From NCBI RefSeq assembly GCF_046845755.1, contig NZ_CP177357.1, positions 124,001 through 188,000 on the forward strand: DNA of 64,000 nt, written 5' to 3'. Of the stretch, positions 1-9,000 are shown piece after piece. Source of the DNA: Rubrivirga sp046845755. Its GTDB lineage: Bacteria > Bacteroidota > Rhodothermia > Rhodothermales > Rubricoccaceae. How positions within the stretch are numbered: position 1 is the stretch's first letter; each line of letters begins with the position of its first letter. Below the pieces are notes generated by a model. The model ran no database searches, was not told where the DNA came from, and worked only from the letters and a program-made list of their open reading frames with translations. Made by a program: the position numbers and the translations under genes.

Positions 1-1
1 G

Positions 2-295
2 GGCGGGGCCTACGACGACGCCGTCCTCCTGCGCATCGAGGTCGACGGCGAGCGCGACGGCGAGGCCGGGACGCTGGTCTACGAGATGGTCGACCGGTGC
101 GACGCCTCGGGCGGGCTCTCGGCCATGCAGCGGTGCACGGGCTTCCCAGCGGCGGCGGCGGCGATTCTGCTGGCGGACCGGGTGCTGCCCGGCGGTGGGT
201 CGGCCTCGGCCCACAGCGCGCTCCCCGCGGGGCCGCTCCTGGAGCGCCTGGCCGAACGCGGGATCGTCGTCCAGGAAAACTGGCGGGCCGCCTAA
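2..295 (+). CDS. saccharopine dehydrogenase family protein, C-terminal fragment
   Basis: The frame is open from the left edge of the window to a TAA at 293-295, so only about 97 C-terminal residues are visible. They contain LVYEMVDR followed by a GL-AMQR-TGFPAA segment. That pattern is typical of the end of saccharopine dehydrogenase/lysine 6-dehydrogenase-like NAD(P)-dependent oxidoreductases, which act on lysine-derived saccharopine or related substrates in the cytoplasm. The Rossmann domain lies outside the window, so the exact substrate cannot be inferred. The stop overlaps the 3' end of the convergent minus-strand lipoprotein gene by a few bases. Confidence 0.75.
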   Translation, partial: GGAYDDAVLLRIEVDGERDGEAGTLVYEMVDRCDASGGLSAMQRCTGFPAAAAAILLADRVLPGGGSASAHSALPAGPLLERLAERGIVVQENWRAA

Positions 296-753
296 CCGTC
301 AGAGGCGGGTGCCAGCCGGACCGTAACCTCGCGCGAGCGGCGGTCGCGGACGACCGTCCCCACGAACGCGCCGACCAGCCCGGCGCCCAGCGTCAGCACG
401 AGGCCCTGGGACGGGTCCTGGTCGCCGACCGTGGCCACGCCCAGCCCGACGCCCACGGCCGCGCCGCCGAGCGTGGCCCACGCGTCGAGATCGCGGGCGG
501 GGCCGGGGAACGTCACCGCCTCGATGTCGACCGTCGCGACCGCGAGGAGCACGCCGTCGGGGGCGAGCCACGAGGCCGAGTCGGGCGCCACGACGAGCGC
601 CCGGGCCGGGTAGGCCTCGCCGCCGACGAGCCGGACGACGGCGTCTCGCGTGTCCGCGAGCGCGTTGATGGACGTGATCGGGTCGTCGGCCAGCAGCGAC
701 GGCCCGACGCAGCCCACCAGCAGGAGGGCCGGGGTGAGAGCGCGTCGGTGCAC
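292..753 (-). CDS. small lipoprotein with glycine-rich membrane segment, function unknown
   Basis: This 153-residue product starts at a GTG one base after the TAG of the upstream lipoprotein gene, a spacing that suggests translational coupling. The N-terminus has a short hydrophobic signal ending in LLLVGC, a lipobox. The body holds a beta-rich stretch (about residues 25-75), then two Gly/Ala-rich hydrophobic segments (about 85-105 and 115-130) and a basic tail. I do not recognise the family. It is the last gene of a minus-strand block that begins with the SDR gene. An upstream ATG in the same frame would run through the neighbouring gene and is not a plausible start. Confidence 0.65.
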   Translation of the reverse strand: MHRRALTPALLLVGCVGPSLLADDPITSINALADTRDAVVRLVGGEAYPARALVVAPDSASWLAPDGVLLAVATVDIEAVTFPGPARDLDAWATLGGAAVGVGLGVATVGDQDPSQGLVLTLGAGLVGAFVGTVVRDRRSREVTVRLAPASDG

Positions 754-754
754 G

Positions 755-1075
755 CTAGCGCGGCGCGATCCGCCGGATCCGGACGGGACGCCCGAACGGG
801 ACGTTCCTGTCCACCTGCTCGTCGAGCAGGTCGACCTCGGCGCGCACGGCCAGGCCGGAGACCTTGTACGCGCGCGGCACATTGGTCGGCCCGTAGAGAC
901 GGCCACCCTCCTCCAGAATCACCCAGCCGGGCTCTTCGGTCTCGATGAGTTCCATCGTCCCGATGAGCGTCGCATCGGCCTCGCCAGCAACGAGCTCGAC
1001 GGCCTCGGGCGGACCCACGGAAGAGTCGCACCCTGCGACGAGAAGGAGGACGGCGAGGAGACTCAGGCGACGCAT
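755..1075 (-). CDS. small lipoprotein, tandem paralogue A
   Basis: The product has 106 residues. A signal peptide ends in the lipobox LLVAGC, so it should be lipid-anchored in the envelope. The mature part is about 90 residues and reads as a small beta-rich domain: a central VILEEGGRLYGPTN stretch, then GLAVRAEVDLL, ending in VRIRRIAPR. It is clearly homologous to the upstream gene at 1120-1437, with the same C-terminal nonapeptide and the same layout. It resembles small Bacteroidota lipoproteins of unknown role, and I assign no function. Confidence 0.75.
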   Translation of the reverse strand: MRRLSLLAVLLLVAGCDSSVGPPEAVELVAGEADATLIGTMELIETEEPGWVILEEGGRLYGPTNVPRAYKVSGLAVRAEVDLLDEQVDRNVPFGRPVRIRRIAPR

Positions 1076-1119
1076 GGCGAACGGGATGGGCACGGCCCAG
1101 GGACGGGCGAGGCGCACGG

Positions 1120-1437
1120 CTAGCGCGGCGCGATCCGTCGGATCCGGACGATGGGGCCGACCTGCAGAACGCTCGCGTAGTCCTCCAGCACGTCGACCTC
1201 GGCGCGGACCGCCAGCCCCTCGACGCGGTAGGCGTCGGGCAGATTCGTCGGCTCGTAGAGCTGGCCGCCAGTGTCGCGGAGCACCCAGGCGCCGCCCTCG
1301 ATCTCGACGTACGTCACCGACGCGTCGAGCGTGGTCTCGGCGTCGCCGTCGATCAGGACGGCCGCGTCGGGCGGCGTCCGGGTCGAGTCGCAGGCGGCGA
1401 GGGCGAGGAGCAGGGCGAAACAGGTGGCGGCACGCAT
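1120..1437 (-). CDS. small lipoprotein, tandem paralogue B
   Basis: This 105-residue lipoprotein has a signal ending in LLALAAC. The mature domain parallels the downstream copy: WVLRDTGGQLYEPTN, GLAVRAEVDVL and the identical tail VRIRRIAPR. I start it at the ATG whose product begins MRAATCFALLL, because this gives a normal signal peptide; an earlier in-frame start only adds non-signal residues. It lies 44 bp upstream of its paralogue and about 95 bp downstream of the SDR gene, all on the minus strand. Function unknown. Confidence 0.75.
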   Translation of the reverse strand: MRAATCFALLLALAACDSTRTPPDAAVLIDGDAETTLDASVTYVEIEGGAWVLRDTGGQLYEPTNLPDAYRVEGLAVRAEVDVLEDYASVLQVGPIVRIRRIAPR

Positions 1438-1533
1438 AGCACGAGGGGATGGGCAGCCGGACAGTAGCACACGGCGCCCGCCGGCGGCCGGCGAGGTGGG
1501 CGAACGGTCGCCGCCCGAGCCGGAGCGGTCGCC

Positions 1534-2211
1534 CTAGCGCATCGATCCGTAGGCCCGGAGCACGGACCCGCTGTGGACGCTGCCGGCCGAGCCGCACAGC
1601 GTCACGCACAGCGCGGCCACCTCGTCGACGCTGACGCCGCGCGCACCCTCGGGCTCGTCGCCGAACAGGATCATGGACGGGGCCACGGCTGCCGCCGAGA
1701 GGTCGCGGTCGCGGTACTCGGCGGCCACGGCCTCGACGAGGCGCACGACGCCGGCCTTCGAGGCCGAGTATGCCGCCTGCTGGGCCACGCCCTTGTCGGC
1801 GCCCTGCCCCGAGGCCATCGCCACGAGCCGCCCGCCGCGCTCGGCCGCCAGCATCCGCCGGACCGCCGCGCGGAAGACGACGAACGTGCTCGTCAGGTTG
1901 ACGTCGAGGACGGTCTGCCACTCGTCGAGCGTCGTCTCGGCAAAGGGCGCCCCGGCCCACATCCCGACCGTGTGGACGACGCCGCGGATGTCGCCGAGCG
2001 CCTCGGCGGCGGCGGCGAGCGCGGCGTCGGCGGCCTCGGGCGTGGTGAGGTCGGCCGTGATCGCGGCGTCGCCGACGTCGTGGGGCTGGCGGTCGAGCCC
2101 GGCGACGGCCGCGCCGGCGTCCGAGAGGTGACGGGCGACGACGCGGCCGAGCCGCCCGGCGGCGCCGGTCACGACGACGACGCGGCCGGACAGGTCAGGA
2201 GTGGAAGGCAT
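1534..2211 (-). CDS. SDR family NAD(P)-dependent oxidoreductase
   Basis: This is a 225-residue classical short-chain dehydrogenase/reductase of cytoplasmic type. It shows the N-terminal nucleotide-binding loop TGAAGRLG (about 15-22), an acidic residue after the second strand (GLDRQ, about 38-42, which favours NAD over NADP), an Asn in the VLDVN segment (105), and the catalytic Ser134, Tyr148 and Lys152 (YSASK). The usual NAG motif is replaced by HTVG, an unusual variant. Its substrate cannot be predicted. It heads the minus-strand block that leads into the three small lipoprotein genes, but a functional link to them is not evident. Confidence 0.9.
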   Translation of the reverse strand: MPSTPDLSGRVVVVTGAAGRLGRVVARHLSDAGAAVAGLDRQPHDVGDAAITADLTTPEAADAALAAAAEALGDIRGVVHTVGMWAGAPFAETTLDEWQTVLDVNLTSTFVVFRAAVRRMLAAERGGRLVAMASGQGADKGVAQQAAYSASKAGVVRLVEAVAAEYRDRDLSAAAVAPSMILFGDEPEGARGVSVDEVAALCVTLCGSAGSVHSGSVLRAYGSMR

Positions 2212-2305
2212 GGGTCGGTAGGTCGGTGAATCCGTCGGGGAGACCGGCGCGCGCAGGCGCGCACCGCGGGCGGCTCGTGGGGCGCCGTCGCGGGGTCGGG
2301 GGCCT

Positions 2306-2773
2306 CTACTCCGACGACGTGTGGTCGTGGGCGACGCGCCAGCCGTCGGGCGTGTCGACGAAGAGCAGGGTGAACAGGCCGCCCGGCCCGGCGCCGGGCG
2401 CGTCGCCGTCGCGCTGGAGGCGCCAGCGGCCCCAGACGAGTGCCTTGTCGGCCGCGAGCGCCTGGATGTCGAGGTCGGAGAACGTGAGCTGGCCCATCGC
2501 CGCCGCGTCCGGGTAGCCGCGGACGTAGCCGTAGAGCGCCTCCTCCCAGCCTTTTCGGACGTTCCCGCCAGACAGGAAGGTGAGGTCCTCGCTGCGGAGG
2601 TAGCCCTCCATGAAGTCGCGCACGGAGCCGGCGTTCCAGGCCGCGACCTGGGCGTCGAGCGTGGCGCGCACGCCGGCCTCGATGGCGCCCGCGTCGGGGT
2701 CGGCCGGGGGCGGGGCCGAGGCGCAGCCGGTGGCGACGAGGGCGAGAGCGGCGAGAGCGACGCGGAGGGTCAT
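2306..2773 (-). CDS. SnoaL/NTF2-like lipoprotein (DUF4440 type)
   Basis: The 155-residue product has a signal peptide ending in ALVATGC, hence a lipoprotein. The mature region matches the cone-shaped NTF2/SnoaL/DUF4440 fold: an N-terminal helix around VAAWNAGSVRDFMEGY, a short FLSGGNVRKGWEEAL stretch, then strands ending in VDTPDGWRVAHDHTSSE. Proteins of this family are usually scaffolds or ligand-binding domains without a conserved reaction, so no substrate is proposed. It is divergent from sprA, with about 260 bp between the two starts that would have to hold both promoters. Confidence 0.8.
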   Translation of the reverse strand: MTLRVALAALALVATGCASAPPPADPDAGAIEAGVRATLDAQVAAWNAGSVRDFMEGYLRSEDLTFLSGGNVRKGWEEALYGYVRGYPDAAAMGQLTFSDLDIQALAADKALVWGRWRLQRDGDAPGAGPGGLFTLLFVDTPDGWRVAHDHTSSE

Positions 2774-3032
2774 GAAGGGGAGGAGGGCGTGCCCCGAAGA
2801 CTACGACGGGCCCGCTGCCGTTGGGCCGGGGCACGACCGCCGCCCTTGCCGCCTTCCGGCGCCGCGGGTTAGCTTCGTGCCGTCCCTGGGGGAACCCCGC
2901 CGCGCGTCTGCGGCGGCCCCGTCTCTGCCGCCCGCCCGCGCCCGATCCGACCCGTTCGCTACGCCACCGTTGTCCCTCTGCGCCCCGACGCCGCTCTGCG
3001 GCTCGTCGCGCCGTGCCGTAGCCGATCTGTCT

Positions 3033-6000
3033 GTGTCCGCGCCGCCCTCCCGGCCCCTGTCCGTCCGCCGCACCGTCGCCTTTGGCGCCGTCGCCGCCGG
3101 ATGCCTACTCGCGCTTGTCGCCCAGCCCGACCGCTCGACGGCCGGGCCCGCGCTGTGGCCCTGGCTGGCGCCCGCCGACACCGACTCCGTCGCCGTCCCT
3201 GCGCTGCCCGACCTGGCGTCGCCCGGCCCGGCCGACACCACGGACACGCCCGTCGCGGGCTTTTTTGACGACGACACCGACACGCTCGTCGTCGCCGGCC
3301 CGGACACGACGGAGCGGGCGCGGCGGTACTTCCCGCTCCCCGTCGAGTCGTCGGCGGCGGCCTCGCCGGTCCTGCGCTGGCGGCCGGGCGTTCTGGGCCA
3401 GCGGGGCGCGATCTGGCAGCGCCAGGTCCAGCTCGACTCGACCGAGTACACATACCGCGTGACCGAGACCGTCGGCGGCGAGGCGCGCGTCCCGGCCGTC
3501 CTCTCGCTCGACGAGTTCCTGGCGGCGCGGCGCGAGGAGACCCTCGACAGCCAGTTCCGCACGCTCGTCGCCCAGCGCGCCGACCGCCAGCAGGCCCGGC
3601 GCGGCGGCGGGCTCGGCTTCGCCGTCGACATCCCCGGCGGCGAGCAGTCCGCGTTCCGGACGCTCTTCGGCAAGAACGAGGTGGCCTTGACCGTCAACGG
3701 CACCTCGAACGTGAACCTGGGCGTGCGCTACGACCAGAACGACTTGCAGGACGCGCTCCGCCCGAACGCGAGCCCCTTCGCGCCCGACTTCGGCCAGGAC
3801 CTCAACCTCAACGTCGCCGGCACGATCGGCGACAAGCTGGCGATCAACGTCAACTACGACACCCAGAGCCAGTTCGACTTTGAGAACCAGGTCTCGCTGA
3901 TCTACACGGGCTACGAGGACGACATCCTGCAGCGCGTCGAGGCGGGCAACGTGTTCCTCCAGACGCCGTCGACCCTGATCCGGGGCGGGCAGCGGCTCTT
4001 CGGCCTGCGCACCGACTTCCAGTTCGGGCCCCTCGCCGTGACGGCCGTCGCGAGCCAGCAGGACGCCGAGACCGTCGACCGCGTGTTTGAGGGCGGCGCC
4101 GACGCCCAGACGTTCGCGCTGGCGCCGTACGACTACGAGGACGACACCCACTTTTTCCTGGGCTACCGCTTCCACAACTGGTGGGACGAGGCACACCGCC
4201 GCCCGCAGAACCCCCAGCTGCCGCCCAACTTCCGCCGCTTCGTCGGCATCGAGGTCTGGAAGCACGAGCCCGGCCTGGTGAACGCCACGCAGGACGATGT
4301 CGAGACGACGTGGGCCATCGCCCTCGCCGACCTCGCCGAGCCGCCCGAGGTGCTCGACGGCGGCGAGGCCTACCTCGGCGGCTTCGACGGCGACACGGGG
4401 ACGTACCCCAAGGCCTTCTCCGCGCCGCTCCCGAGCCCCGCCATCGACCAGTACCCCGAGGACCGGCTCGACCAGCTCCGCACGGCCGGCGCCACGGCGA
4501 CCGCCCAGAGCGCGGCCGCCGGGCTCGTGCGCCCGCTCCCGCCGACCGGCGCGTTCGCCAACAACGTCTTCAAGCGCCTGCGCGCCAACCTCGACTACAC
4601 CTTCGACGGCAGCCTGGGCTGGATCTCGCTGTCGACCTCGGTGACCGACAACGACCTCATCGCCGTCGCCTACCAGTACGAGACGCTCGACGGCCAGCTC
4701 GTCAACGTCGGTGACTACGGCCGCCCCGCCCAGTCGACCTCGCAGACCGGGCCCCGCACCATCCTCAAGCTCATCCGCGCCGACCGCCCGACGCCGACCG
4801 ACCCGCTGTGGGACTTGACGCTCCGCAACGTCTACCGCATCGGCGGCCGGAGCCTCAACCCGTCGACGTTCGAGCTCGGTATCAACTACGAGCCGGCGGG
4901 CGCCAGCCCCTCGGCGGTCCCCATCAACCTGTCGTTCGAGCAGAAGACGTTCCTGGAGGTCCTGGGCCTCGACCGCGTCAACGAGCAGGGCTTGGCCGTC
5001 CCCGACGAGGTCTTCGACTTCCGCGCCGGCGAGACCATCGACCCCGACAACGGGCGCGTCATCTTCCCCGTCCGCCAGCCCTTCGGCGACTACCTCTTCA
5101 ACCTGATCACGACCGGCCAGACGGTCGGCACGATTGGCTCGGCCAACGGCTTCGTCAACGTCACGCTCGGCGGAGTCCCGCAAGCGGAGATCCTCGACGC
5201 CTACGTCCCGACGCTGGACGGGGCCACCCTCTACGACCTCGAGCCCGAGAACGCGCGCCGCCGGCTCTCGCGGCTGACCGACTACACGATCGCGGGCGAG
5301 TACAAGAGCGCCACGCAGTCCGTCTTCAACATCGGCTTCCAGCTCGTCGAGGGGACCGTCCGCGTGACCTCGGGCGAGCTCGAGCTCCAGGAGGGCACCG
5401 ACTACCGGGTCAACTACACCGCCGGCCAGGTCGAGATCATCAACCCGACGTTCCTGCAGCAGGGCCAGCGCGTCCAGGTGTCCGTCGAGCAGAACAAGTT
5501 CTTCTCGATCGGCTCGAAGACGCTCGTCGGCCTGCGCGGCGACTACCGGTTCTCGGACGACTTCTCGCTCGGCGCAACGTGGATGCAGCTCTCCGAGCGC
5601 CCGCTCGGCGACAAGTTCCGGGTCGGCGAGGAGGCCTTGAACAACTCGATCGTCGGGCTCGACGGCTCGTTCCTGGCCGAGCCGCGGTGGCTGACGCGCG
5701 CCGTCGACGCGCTCCCGCTCATCAACACGCGGGCGCCGTCGCGCATCGAGATCCGGGGCGAGGTGGCGCGCCTCAGCCCTGGCCACCCGACGACGCTGGC
5801 GTTCGGCCGGACGCGCGACGCCCTGCTCGACGCGGGCCTCGACTTTGCCGACGACGAGCTCTCGGGCGTCAGCTACGTCGACGACTTCGAGGGGTCCGAG
5901 AACGCCTACACCGCGCTCCGCTTTACCGACGGCTGGCGCCTGGCCGGCCCGCCCGACGACGCCGGGCCGGAGGACGCCCGCGACGGCGACGCGAACGAGG

Positions 6001-9000
6001 CCGACGTGACCGACCCGACGCTGCGGACCAACTGGCGCGGCCTGTTCACGTGGTACTCGATCCCCGAGACCGGCTACAGCACCGAAGGCTTCCCCGAGGT
6101 CGTCTCGCCGGCGACCGAGCCCGTCCCGGCCAACGAGCTCTTCCCCAACCGCCAGTTCCTCAACAACCGCGAGGCCGAGCGGCCGCTCGACCTGCTCGAC
6201 CTCTACTTCGACCCGACGCGGCGCGGCCCCTACAACTACAACGCGACCGTCACCGGCGGCCGCTTCCAGCAGGACCCGCGCGAGGTGTGGGGCGGCTTCG
6301 CCCGGCCCATCGAGGGGTCGTACTCCAACTTCGACGGCCAGAACAACATCGAGTTCGTCGAGCTCCTGTTCGCCCCGCTCGGCGGCGTCAACGGGACCGA
6401 GCCCGTGACCGAGGGCGCGGTGATGTACCTCGACCTCGGCCGCGTCAACGAGGACGTCCTGCCCAACGGGTTCCTCAACTCCGAGGACGGCCTAGTGACC
6501 GGCGACGCGACCCAGCTCGACGCCTGGGGCCGCCGCCCGACCGGCCGCACCAACGGGTTCGTGGACTTCAACGACGAGACGAACCGGACCGAGGACCTCG
6601 GCTTGGACGGGCTCCCCTCGCTCAACGCGCTCCCCGGCGGCGTCGCGCCGTACGAGGTCTCCGAGGCCGACCTGTTCCGCCCGTTCCTGCTGTCGCTGGC
6701 GCCGAACTCGGCCGAGGAGGCCCGCGCCGTCCAGGACCCCTCGGGCGACGACTTCTACAACTTCGCCGACGTCACCCGCTTCAACGACCGCGCGCGCTAC
6801 CCGACGACGCCCAACGGCGCCACCATCCAGGAGCGCTACGCCCACTACTTCCCGGCCCGCGAGCTCAACTCGGCGCTGGCCCAGCAGAACCTGGTCGGCG
6901 GGCGCGGGGTGTCGGTGATCCCCAACTCCGAGGACCTCAACGGCAACAACACGCTCGACCGGGCCGAGTCGTACCACCGCTACACGATCCCGCTCGACGC
7001 GGCCGGGCTGGCGGCCAGCCCCTTTTTCCAGAACCCGCTGACGACCGTCGACCGCGAGGGCAACGAGCAGACGTGGTACTTGCTGCGGATCCCCGTCCGG
7101 ACGGACCGCCGCGAGTCGATCGGGATCGACGACAACGACTTTTCGCGCATCGAGGCCGTCCGCCTGTGGACGACCGGCCACGACCGCCCGGTCACGATGC
7201 GCATCGCGTCGTTCGAACTCGTCGGCAGCCAGTGGCTGAAGTCGGAGGCCGTCGGCTCGGCGGCGGCGGACGACGCGGACACCGAGGGCGGCGTCCGGAG
7301 CCTGCCGCCGTCGCTGTTTATTGAGTCGGTCAACAACGAGGAGAACAGCTCGATCTACGCGATCCCCCGGGGCACCATCCAGAACACGGCCCGGTCCATC
7401 AGCGGGGCCGTCCGGTCGACGCGCGAGCAGGCGCTCGTCTTCCGCGCCGAGAGGCTCGGCGACGGCCGCCGCGCGGGGATCACGCGCTCCTACGCCACGT
7501 CCCCGCTCGACCTCACCAAGTACTCCAACCTCCGCGCCGCCATCCACGGCGACGGCTTCCAGCGGTCGGACTCGATGCGCGTCTTCCTCCGCGTCGGCGA
7601 CGACGAGACGGAGAACTACTACGAGTTCGAGCAGCCGGTCTACCCCTTCGACCCGGACCGGCTGACCGACGAGAGCGTGTTCACGAGCGTCTGCCGGCCC
7701 GAGCAGCCCTTCAACTGCGCCCAGTCGGACAGCCTGTGGCAGACGAACGTGCAGGTGGGCGGCGAGCGCGTCGACCTCAACCCGGTCAACGTCGTGCTCA
7801 GCGAGCTCAACCGGGCCAAGCTCCAGCGCGACCGCTCGGGCGCGCCGCTCGACGAGCGCTTCACCATCGCCGCGCCGGAGGGCTCGCCGGCGGGCGCGAC
7901 GATCACCGTCCGCGGCCAGCCCTCGATCCAGGACGTCCGGACGGTCGTGCTCGGCATCCGCAACGGGCGCGGCGGCGCGGCCGTCGTCGACACCGTGTCG
8001 GTGTGGTTCAACGAGCTCCGCGTGACGGGCTACGACGAGGCCGGCGGCGCCAGCGGGTTCGTGACGGCCAACATGGCGCTGGCCGACGTGGCGACGGTCA
8101 ACGCCCGCGCCAGCTTCACCGACGACGGCTTCGGCGACCTCGGCGGCGCGCTCGGCGGCCGGGCCTTCGCCTCGGCGACCGCGTTTACGCTGACGTCGGC
8201 GTTCAACGCCCACAAGCTGCTCCCCGAGCGGTTCGGCTGGAGCATCCCCGTCTCGTACTCGCTCACCCAGAACGCCTCGACGCCGCGCTTCGACCCCGAC
8301 AACGGCGACATCCGGCTCGACGACCTCGTCGAGGCCGCGCGGGAGGGCGACCCCGACGTGCTCGACGAGGAGACGGGGGCGCTCGCGCCGGACCTGCGCG
8401 CCGAGGCCATCCTGGACCGCGCCCGGACCGAGGCCTCGTCGCAGAACTTCCGCGTGTCCGCCTCGAAGTCGGGCAGCCGCTCGCCCTGGCTGAAGTACAC
8501 GCTCGACGGCGTGACGGCGTCGTACTCGGCCTCGTCGCAGGCCGGCTCGAACCCCTCGGCCCAGTTCAGCGAGACCGACGCCTGGACGACGGCGCTCAAC
8601 TACCGCGTGTCGGTGCCCAAGCCGCTCGCGGTCCGCCCGTTCTGGCTGCTCGACGAGGTCCCCGTGCTGGGCGCCGTCGTCGGCGGGCTCCGGTTCAACC
8701 TGCTGCCCCAGAGCGTCACGGCCTCGACCGACGCGAGCCGCAACTTCGCCGCGTCCCAGCAGCGCCTGGGCGCCAGCTTCCTCGAGGAACCCGACTCGGT
8801 CCGCAGCTACCGCGCGCTCACCCGGCGGACGCACCGGTTCGAGCACGGCCGCCAGTTCTCGGTCCAGCACACGCCGCTCCCCTTCCTCCAGCTCTCGTTC
8901 GCGTCGGACACCGACCAGGACCTGGGCGCGGCCGGCCAGCGCGAGGAGTTCCGGATCCTGGTCCGCGACCGCGACGGCCAGTTCTCGCGGACCTACAGCA

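Noticed and set aside
3105..5786. An 893-codon minus-strand open frame antisense to sprA
   Set aside because: The same GC-driven shadow; no start context, domain or signal.
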